Source of the DNA: Begonia masoniana
Taxonomy: Eukaryota > Streptophyta > Magnoliopsida > Cucurbitales > Begoniaceae
Assembly: GCA_022432975.1 (NCBI GenBank)
Contig: CM039509.1
Location: 47,819,186 to 47,883,185, forward strand
Direction: 5' to 3'
Length of the DNA: 64,000 nucleotides
Part shown: piece by piece, positions 50,878 to 64,000 of the stretch
Layout of the letters: each line of letters starts with the position of its first letter
How positions within the stretch are numbered: the first letter of the stretch is position 1
The notes under the pieces: model-generated
What the model saw: only the letters and a program-made list of their open reading frames with translations
Told to the model about the DNA's origin: nothing
The model's database searches: none
Program-made: the position numbers and the translations under genes

Positions 50878-51498
50878 ATGATCATGCCCTATTATAAGTT
50901 GGAGCAGGAGAGTTTGATTGTGCTAGAATATTATGCTAAATTTATAGAGCTCTCCCAGTATATCAGAGAGATGGATCAAGTGGAAAATATGGTAAAGTTC
51001 AAAATGAATCTGAGACCTAAGATCCGTCATCAGTTGTCTGCAATGGAGTTCAATTCTATTTTTAAGGTAGTTACTTCTGCTCAACAAGTTGAAGCTGATT
51101 TGGAAGAACAATTTGGTGTGTACAAAGGAAAAAGAAATAAAGAGCAGTCAGTGAGTGGTAAGATGACTAGCAAAAATCAAAGAAAGAATCAGGATAGAGG
51201 TGGATATACTCACAATAGTGTCAATGGTCAGTTTAGTGGAGCACCTTATGTTAGTGGGCATACATGCTCTTATGTTTGTCACACTTGTGGTCAACTTGGA
51301 CATTTGAGGAGGAACTACCCAATGAATCAAAGGCCTACCCAAGTAAACTTAGCTCTTACACAGACAACTCTCTTTAGACTTGGTTTTGGTGCTGACAGAA
51401 GATTTTATGGACATGGGCAGCGAGCTTATTTTGAATTGGAGACTTTTGCTACTATGCAACCAGTTGGATACATATCGCATTATCAGCATCAATATTAG
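50878..51498 (+). pseudogene. Retrotransposon gag fragment with CCHC-like knuckle
   Basis: A 206-residue frame with a gag-type helical segment (LEYYAKFIELSQYIREMDQ, MNLRPKIRHQLSAMEF, VTSAQQVEADLEEQF) and CHTCGQLGHLRRNYP. In that knuckle the final cysteine of CCHC is replaced by tyrosine. Earlier gag sequence (about 50500-50877) is recognisable in pieces (VGGVDPLNAENWLKEM) but broken by stops and frame changes. Not functional. Confidence 0.78.
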
Positions 51499-52099
51499 CC
51501 AATTGTTTCCGACTTTCTAAGGTCTACTGGATATCAGCTGAGTTCTGCATCTAATCTCATCCCACTTTCCCAGGATCTACTTGTTAGATGGAAGAATCCG
51601 TTTTCAGTTCATCAATTGATAGTTATGGTGGCAACAAAAAGGAGAAAGAGAAACTAACTAGCCTAGTTGTTGCAAAATCTGAAGCATTGGATCACTGACT
51701 AGAGCGTCATTCATGGTACAATTTTTTTTTTTTAATACTATTGTTCATGTACTGTTTGTTACTCGAGCTCTACACTCTTTTGTTTTTTTGCATTGTTTGT
51801 TAGTTTCATGGGTGTTGAAATTGAAAATTTAAACAATTCCCTCATATTGAATAGTCCAATGAATAAGAGAAATAAATTTTCTGGTACGGTTTGCTGCTCT
51901 CATTGTTGGCAAGCACAAACTATTGATTAATCTGATAGTGATATATGCAGATTGATTTGATGTGATCCTAGATATGGATTAGTTAAGTCAATATAACATT
52001 AAAATAAACGGTCACCGAAAGAATGTAACTCTTCCGTTAGAGGACGGAAGAGTTCTGGTCCATCCATGCAATACACGTATGTTCTCGATCGATCCTATC

Positions 52100-52545
52100 T
52101 AGTGGAATTACCTCTCTACTAATGCGTAACGCCTAAGAATCTCCCATAATATATTATTGTTGATTATAAGATTTTTTTTTTTTTTTTTTTTTTTTTAATC
52201 GATAAACAACTCAATTTTGATTTTAAAAAAACTTTGTAAACTTGGTGTCGAAAAAATAGGATATGCAGTAGTGAAGTTAGATACCGTAAGTATAGAAGTT
52301 TGTGGTTGAATCGAAGTTATACCGACGAGTCAGAATGTATATAATACGTAGTTCGTGATTAACATACTCGTCATTTTAACGTAGAAGTTTAATTTTATGT
52401 TCGACATTGCATAGTTTTCTTATGAACTTATTTCAAGAAGTGTTGCCGTATAAAATGACGTGTCATTTTATAGCTCATCGGTCTTCATATTATGTACGTA
52501 TTTTCTATTAGACAAGTTTTAATTTGAGCATGCACATTTAAATTT
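52100..52545 (+). repeat. 3' LTR of the gag-only element
   Basis: Matches the 5' copy at 49116-49548. Contains a T run of about 25 bases at 52170-52197. Confidence 0.8.
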
Positions 52546-52814
52546 GACAAATCAATGCTATTTATCTATTTATCATAAATATTACACTAATTACTAATAT
52601 TATTTTTACATTTTAGTTTTATCTTAGAACTCAGTGTTCATTATTCGGTAGAATTAACATCATATTTAATAATTTCTAATATACAGTAATTGTAATATCA
52701 AACTATTCAGGGTAAAGTGCAATTAGACTAACATTTAGAGTCATTTACAGATTCAATTTTAATTTTTTTTTTTTATAAACTAGAATTCCATCATTCAGTT
52801 GTGAGAGATTTTGA

Positions 52815-53055
52815 CATTACTATCAATTTATCTGTTAAATTCAAAACATGTGTACTGTGTAACATGCTTTTCATTAAATAAGATATTTTTTAATTTCTAA
52901 TCCGATATCAAACTTCATCGATCTCTTTTTTTGGTAATTTCGAGCTTTGTCGAGAAATTGACAGAGATGTTAGGGTTAAAACATTCTATTAAATGAAAAT
53001 CGAGATAATTACTTGTTGAATTTGACGGATAAATTAAACAATGATAAATTAATGA
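52815..53055. mobile_element. Possible small MITE with TTTATCTGTTAAATTCAA ends
   Basis: TCAATTTATCTGTTAAATTC near 52823 is inverted at about 53015-53045 (TTGAATTTGACGGATAAATT). The arms are short and no duplication is evident. Confidence 0.35.
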
Positions 53056-53482
53056 CAGCCAAAAAGAGCAAAAAAAAAAAAAAAGAGTGACTTTTCTCTA
53101 ACCGTTTCTGCTCAACTCCTGCTTTATACGATCTCGTACATTCTTTCACTCTTCTGCTCTTCTCGTCTTCGAAACCATTTATGATCGGGCACTACCTCCA
53201 GTTCCAATGTGGTCTTCTCTCAATTCTCGGATCGTCCTCTTCGACTTTCACTAATTCCGGCGAGCATCTCGACGATTTTCGCTTTCTCTGGTATTTTTCA
53301 GTGTAATGTTTCCGACTTTGAGTGAACATAATTAGACTTTCAGTTTTTCTTTGGAGCTGATTTCAGTGAGAGATATTCTCTACAGTTTCTAATTGGTTCT
53401 TGTCATTGCGCTTCTTTTCGATGTTTCATCTCAGCTTTTTGTGACTTTTTTTTTTCCCCTGCTTAGGTATCCTGCAATCACC

Positions 53483-53566
53483 ATGGCATCTGCTTGCAGC
53501 TCTCAGGCACCGCAGTTGATATTTTGGATTATTAGTTCTATTTCTTTGGTGGCTCTTAGTGCTAAG
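53483..53566 (+). CDS. Candidate first coding exon of an unknown plus-strand gene
   Basis: An ATG in a good context (ACCATGG) starts 28 codons beginning MASACSSQAPQLIFWIISSI and ending before GTTTGG. It is hydrophobic, like a signal anchor. The pyrimidine-rich region 53090-53290 followed by TTAG before 53467 fits a leader with an intron. No following exon could be linked with confidence, so the product is unknown. The gene may be broken by the material downstream. Confidence 0.4.
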
Positions 53567-56799
<3,233 letters not shown>

Positions 56800-57072
56800 G
56801 ATCATGCATACATGTTTGCTACCAAACTTACTTCAAGTCGCATTACCAAGCATGTTTCAACATGTTTAATAGAATTGCAATTGTGTGGTAAGTTCCAAGA
56901 CACAATTAATTAAATATGTCATAACCTCTGAAATTGAAGGCAACGTGTCATAGATAACCTTTTTTTCCCCTTTCTAAGTCATCATAAACTAGTATGGAGA
57001 AATATTTCTTGAAGATAAAATAATGAGATGATTTCACATTGTAATGACAACTTAAAAGGACAAGGTACTTAC

Positions 57073-60000
57073 CCATACCACCAGACTCTTTCCTCCAGGT
57101 ATCTTGTCTGTAGTTCTTAGTCCAGTGATCAACTGCAATAGAACCAGACCAAAAGCATATACATCTGTCTTGGTTGAAAGTCTCCCATAAATTGCATATT
57201 CTGGTGCCATGTATCCCAAGGAGCCCACAACCCTTGTTTCCGACAATGACTGGTCTAAATGAGGCTGTGTTCTTGCCAGTCCAAAGTCCCCAAGCTAATT
57301 ACATAAAAAAATGTTAGTTCAACTAAGGGTTTTTTTTTTTTTTTTGTGAATTGTGGTCCAATTGTATCTGGGTTCAATTAGTTGATGCAACACAGATGCA
57401 CGAATTTCTTTAAATTGCATTAACAAACTGTTGGTTAGTTACCAGTGATTCGTAATCACATGTAATGAGAATGTTGTTTGGTTTAACATCTCTGTGAATG
57501 ATGTTGTTCCAATGTAGATACTGTAGACCTTTTGCAGCTCCCATCGCTATCTTTATTCTCTTTTCCAACTAAGGGCTCTGTGAGTGTGTTCTGCATCAAT
57601 TTGGAACAAAAGATAATTAGCAGAATGAAGTTAAAGAAAATGAGAAATCCTAGACTTGAGAACCATGCTCTGTACTTTTTTTTTTCAAGCTTACTTGATA
57701 AATGATAGTCTAAGGACCCGTTGCAGACGTATCATAGACAAGGAGTCTTTGGCTTCCTTCTGAGCAAGACCCCAACAACATGACCAAATTCTCATGTCTT
57801 ACTTTGCTTAGGACTTGAACTTCGGCTTTAAATTCTAATTCTCCTTGAATACTTGCATGTTTATGTTGCTTTACGGCAATCTTTAGCCCATTTTTTAGTT
57901 CACCTCTAAAAACAGATCCAAAACCACCTTCTGAAATGAAGTTTTTTTCTTTTTTTTTTTGTGAATTGTGGTCCAATTGGTATCTGGGTTCAATTAGTTG
58001 ATGCAACACAGATGCACGAATTTCTTTAAATTGCATTAACAAACTGTTGGTTAGTTACCAGTGATCGTAATCACATGTAATGAGAATGTTGTTTGGTTTA
58101 ACATCTCTGTGAATGATGTTGTTCCAATGTAGATACTGTAGACCTTTTGCAGCTCCCATCGCTATCTTTAGTCTCTTTTCCCAACTAAGGGCTCTGTGAG
58201 TGTGTTCTGCATCAATTTGGAACAAAAGATAATTAGCAGAATGAAGTTAAAGAAAATGAGAAATCCTAGACTTGAGAACCATGCTCTGTACTTTTTTTTT
58301 TCAAGCTTACTTGATAAATGATAGTCTAAGGACCCGTTGCAGACGTATCATAGACAAGGAGTCTTTGGCTTCCTTCTGAGCAAGACCCCAACAACATGAC
58401 CAAATTCTCATGTCTTACTTTGCTTAGGACTTGAACTTCGGCTTTAAATTCTAATTCTCCTTGAATACTTGCATGTTTATGTTGCTTTACGGCAATCTTT
58501 AGCCCATTTAGTTCACCTCTAAAAACAGATCCAAAACCACCTTCTGAAATGAAGTTCTTTGGTGAAAATCCCTCTGTAGCTGTGTGGATCTCTGTACAAG
58601 TAAAGTCTCTTTTCCTCCAAGTTTTTGGTCTTTTATTTTTGCAAATTGGGCAGCTTGAGATAATGAAAACATCGCTGCTTTGATTGCCTCCTTTTTTGAT
58701 TTTTCCTTTCTGTTCTTTATATTTTAGAAGGCTTCTTCTTTCATATTTTTGCACATTACTTTGCTGTTGACTCTCAGAAATAGTGAATGGAGATTGCTCT
58801 TCTGCTGTTTCTTTTTCTGTATTCGTTGTCGTTTCATCCAGCAAAGAGGACCACTTTGAATCAGTAGAAGTCGTGGCTTCTGTGTTCTGAAGATCTGATT
58901 GGGTGGTATTTGTGGTACGCTTTTCAGTTACTGGACACTTTTTGTTATTTCTGGCATGAAATACAGGCGCAGAATTATTGCCACCTTGTTCTGTAATTCA
59001 GTTTACGTATCCAGGGTTAGAATCTTCTGAAACAATGCAGACTTGCAATGGGTTACTTCATTGCATGAGATTAAATAAACTATATGTCTGTCTGAGCTAG
59101 ACCACAGAAGGGTAATATGATCAAAAGCTTCACACAGGAACACAGCTGAAATTTATGTTCATTTGGATGATAAATAGAAATGTAAATGTGCACGCTGTCA
59201 TTGTGAGTGTGGTTTGCCTTTTGAGTTTATGTTTGTTTGTGTATGTTGAGTAGAGATATTCATGCCAGTCAACGACACTTAAGGCTGTTTAAATTGTAAC
59301 AACCTCTCCCTAATAAGAGAAGCTTTAACGGCACAAGTGGAATTTCACATCAGATGGAATTTTATTTGTCAGCATTTCGTCCATCCAAATGTGTTAGAAA
59401 TTTTCAAATGTAGTGTTAATGCTTTGTTGTGTGATTAATTCTATTTGAAATGCATTATAGTTCTTTGTGTATATTATGTATATTTTACACAGTTCAATAC
59501 AATTTATCTCTTTTCCAGATTTCAATGTCAATAAATTATATTCACTTACTATTGGGCTCATATTCCTCCTCTGTGCTTCCTGGTATCATTTCATCGTATG
59601 TTACTTGACTCATGGAGCTTCTCTCAGCAGACATACTTGCTTCAAGTAATGTTTTTGGACCTCTCAACTTTGCAATAGTGTTGTTGCTTTTCATTCTCGA
59701 CATTCCACATGAAAGTCTATCCATAAAGTATTTCCTGTATTTTTTCATCTGCCTGTTTGAAAAGACAACTTAGACAACATGTAACGTTACATATATCACT
59801 GTAGAGAATATGAAAGATGGTTTCACATTAACAGAAATAGAGATTATATGTAAAAGTTATTTTGATTTTTCGGAATCTTATACAAACTACTTCCCTATTA
59901 CTTAGATATTTAGTATCGGTTTCTATTTACATAAGTTAGATGTTCTCTAAATCATGCAATTTTGGCCTCTATAATTAGGTTACTGGATTTGGTTTTGTAG

Positions 60001-60933
60001 GATTTTTTATTTTTGATTGTTGATTCTTGAAATTGAATACTGATGAATCTCTCTCCTAACTTTTTTCTTCCATTCTTCTTCCTCGATCTAAATCTCATTA
60101 CTTTTCATGCATTAATCATTTAACTAGAGTCAGATAAATGCTTGATTATTCTAACACTGTACTAGTAGTTGAAATGAACTCCACATTGGTTCTCTTACGA
60201 TTCATCATTTTATTTATGCTTAGAAATACGTGTTTTTTTTTTTTTTTAATATTATGTAATAGTGTTTTAAATATCATAGTCATTGATTGCAGAAGTTTTC
60301 GACTGACCTATCCAGAACAACCCATGTTGCATTTAAGTTTCGTGCAGCTTTTACCGCAACATGTTTCGGAGAAGCGCCACTGTGACTCTCCGTGCGGAAA
60401 CCAACCTGAAATGTTAATGCAGGTAATGAATCGTGGAATTCTTGAAGATAGAAAGTGGAAATATAAACTAGTAAAAAGTCTTTAAATTAGAGTATGCTTG
60501 ATTGAAACTTAGATGTCTAAATTAGCTACTTTCACCTTTTTGGTTTTGCATAGAAGGGAAATGTACAACATCTCCATGTCGTTCTCTATCTTTGCACATT
60601 CTTCTTCAATTGATTTTTGGCTCACTTCAAACACATAGTTGGAATCCTTTTTAGACTTGTATCCAACTGTGAAAAGTAACAAGAAAAGAAATTTAAGAAA
60701 ATGGCATTCGGAAGGACAGAAATTGAAAAAAAAAATTGTCTGAAAAATTAAAGTCATTGCTTACACAATTTTGATAATTTATTTGATTTGGAAGCCTGGT
60801 GAGGAACTTTAACAACTGTTATTTCATCTCCAGGCTTGAGTGAAAGGCCATCCAGGATCCATCCAACTGCGGTGGAATTTACTATATTTGAACCACCCTG
60901 GATTATCACCACCCTCTGAACATCATCTGACAT
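57073..60933 (-). pseudogene. USP-domain receptor-like kinase pseudogene
   Basis: Minus-strand exons: 60933-60765 (MSDDVQRVVIIQ, USP-like nucleotide-binding start), 60666-60536, about 60440-60305 (ASPKHVAVKAARNLNATWVV), 59752-59550 (MDRLSCGMSRMKSNNT), 58990-58311 (linker and kinase N-lobe: CTEIHTATEGF, GGFGSVFRGEL, IAVKQHKHAS, RHENLVMLLG), 58206-58059 ([16 protein letters not shown]), and 57294-57073 (LGDFGLARTQP, GYMAPEYAIYGR). The layout matches plant 'inactive protein kinase SELMODRAFT'-type RLKs without receptor ectodomain. Breaks: one base lost after LLVY, one base lost in each copy of the catalytic-loop exon at different sites, a stop in copy 1, and no C-terminal exons before the poly-A run. 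HRDVKP and DFG are intact in pieces, so the ancestor could have been an active kinase. Confidence 0.88.
57346..58575. repeat. Two 0.61-kb tandem copies of kinase exons
   Basis: GTGAATTGTGGTCCAATT starts at 57346 and 57961, a 615-bp offset; the far ends differ by 613 because of small indels. Each copy holds the catalytic-loop exon, an intron and the 3' part of the N-lobe exon. Both copies share the deletion after LLVY. Confidence 0.92.
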
Positions 60934-63305
<2,372 letters not shown>

Positions 63306-63577
63306 GGAGACGTAAACTTCAGTCGATATGATATGCTTGATAGAGATCAAAAGGAGAAGAAGCCTTGTTCTGCAGAAGAAACGCTCAAGGAGAGAGAGGA
63401 GGGTAGGAAAACTAAGAATGTTTTGATCTCTTGGGTGTTTGAGATGACAGTTCATAATAATGTTGCTATAATTTTCTTAGATCTATAACATTTATGCGTA
63501 AGAATGATACATTACCCAGATGTTAACATCTTTTTGATGCAGAAACATTGTCGAGAGAAACGCAGCCATCGCCGTAG
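63306..63577 (+). CDS. Candidate last two exons of an unknown plus-strand gene
   Basis: Exon 63306-63402 follows CTTTTGCTTTCAG and encodes GDVNFSRYDMLDRDQKEKKP, then a charged AEETLKEREE segment. It ends at a GTAGG donor. The exon at 63543 follows TTTTTGATGCAG and continues in frame to ETLSRETQPSP and a TAG at 63577. The tail is hydrophilic and its family is unknown. It could belong with 53483-53566 or to another gene starting in between. Confidence 0.35.
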
Positions 63578-63675
63578 TGGTTCATGCAGTAAGAGTGTCA
63601 GTGAGTGAGAGTGATTAATCTAGCAACCTACGACGATAACAAACAATTGTGTTTCAACCTGTTTTCTTCAACTCC

Positions 63676-64000
63676 CTCATCAATCCAAATGAACTTTAAG
63701 AAAAGACCATACTATGCACAGATACTCTTGGTTTCTAGAAGTCGCTTTGTTCGTACAATGGTCCTCTATAAGAAACCGGGGTAATACTTAACCTGTGAAC
63801 ATAACAGACAAGTGTTTCGGGGGCGGAGCTTCGAAAACCCGTACTATACATCCCCCCTCATCAATAAAAATGAGCTTCTTGTTCGAAGAATGCCAATCGC
63901 AATGCACACAGACTCCTGGTTCAGAGAAGTAGCTTTGTTCATTATGTTGGTCCTCAATAAGAAGTCGGGATAATACTTAACTTTTCAACGATTCATCTAA
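63676..64000. repeat. Imperfect tandem repeat, offset about 181 bp
   Basis: CTCATCAAT...AAATGA, TAGCTTTGTTC/TCGCTTTGTTC, TGGTCCTC and ATAATACTTAAC/GTAATACTTAAC occur in the same order at 63676-63800 and 63857-63985. The second copy runs to the window edge. No function seen. Confidence 0.7.

Larger units (their letters stand above)
49116..52545 (+). mobile_element. Degenerate LTR retrotransposon (gag only)
   Basis: Two direct repeats, 49116-49548 and 52100-52545, are nearly identical (TAGTGGAATTACCTCTC ... TTTAATTTGAGCATGCA) and act as LTRs. Between them is a degraded gag region. There is no recognisable protease, reverse transcriptase, RNase H or integrase in the 2.5-kb interior, so the element is internally deleted or non-autonomous. 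Ty3/gypsy origin is suggested by the gag fragment. LTR ends lack the TG...CA rule and no target duplication was found. Confidence 0.78.

Noticed and set aside
60138..60485. Plus-strand 115-residue frame
   Set aside because: It is antisense to a supported exon of the kinase pseudogene and has no motif.

Overview
This window is nuclear DNA of a eudicot seed plant. It is AT-rich, its genes have many short exons with GT-AG introns, and it encodes plant-only families: a phytocystatin, an EAR-motif C2H2 zinc finger, a DYW-type PPR protein, a WRINKLED1-type AP2 factor, NCA1 and a USP-domain receptor-like kinase. Much of the space between genes is transposon-derived. All multi-exon models were assembled by eye from reading frame, splice sites and remembered family patterns. 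No alignment or transcript data were used.

Layout. 0.5-1.4 kb: a palindromic foldback element. 2.07-4.28 kb (+): two-domain phytocystatin with four exons. 5.72-15.63 kb: a complete 9.9-kb hAT transposon with near-perfect terminal inverted repeats and an exact 8-bp target duplication. It carries a BED/hAT transposase (one-base frameshift) between two different genes with the plant domain called 'putative plant transposon protein'; all three lie on the minus strand. One of these genes is split by a 1.5-kb solo LTR with its own 5-bp target duplication. 16.1 kb (+): single-finger C2H2 repressor. 18.2 kb: Cassandra-like TRIM remnant with 5S-like sequence. 18.9-21.4 kb (+): CRR22-type PPR-DYW RNA-editing factor. 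22.05-24.89 kb (+): nine-exon gene for a small membrane protein of unknown function. 25.1 kb: 292-bp solo LTR. 25.8-27.9 kb (-): REX1-B family protein. 28.0-31.5 kb: two more foldback elements. 32.0-35.0 kb (-): WRI1-like factor with the 9-nt VYL micro-exon, a GC-AG intron, a one-base frameshift in exon 1, and a foldback element with a 329-nt homopolymer in its last intron.

37.1-43.0 kb (-): conserved plant protein of unknown function with an internal 1,584-bp tandem duplication that repeats exons 2-4 and most of exon 1. 44.5-48.0 kb (-): NCA1, the RING/TPR partner of catalase. 49.1-52.5 kb: an LTR retrotransposon relic with gag only. 53.5 kb and 63.3 kb (+): orphan exons. 55.45-56.80 kb: an uninterrupted 1,343-nt poly-A run. 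57.1-60.9 kb (-): USP-domain receptor-kinase pseudogene with a partial tandem duplication. 61.7-62.7 kb: an uninterrupted (AT)508 tract.

The host genes are unrelated plant housekeeping and regulatory genes and do not form a pathway. The most unusual material is the hAT element with two cargo genes and repeated palindromic control-like arrays, the in-frame exon duplication at 39.8-42.9 kb, and the very long pure simple repeats, which need checking against raw reads.
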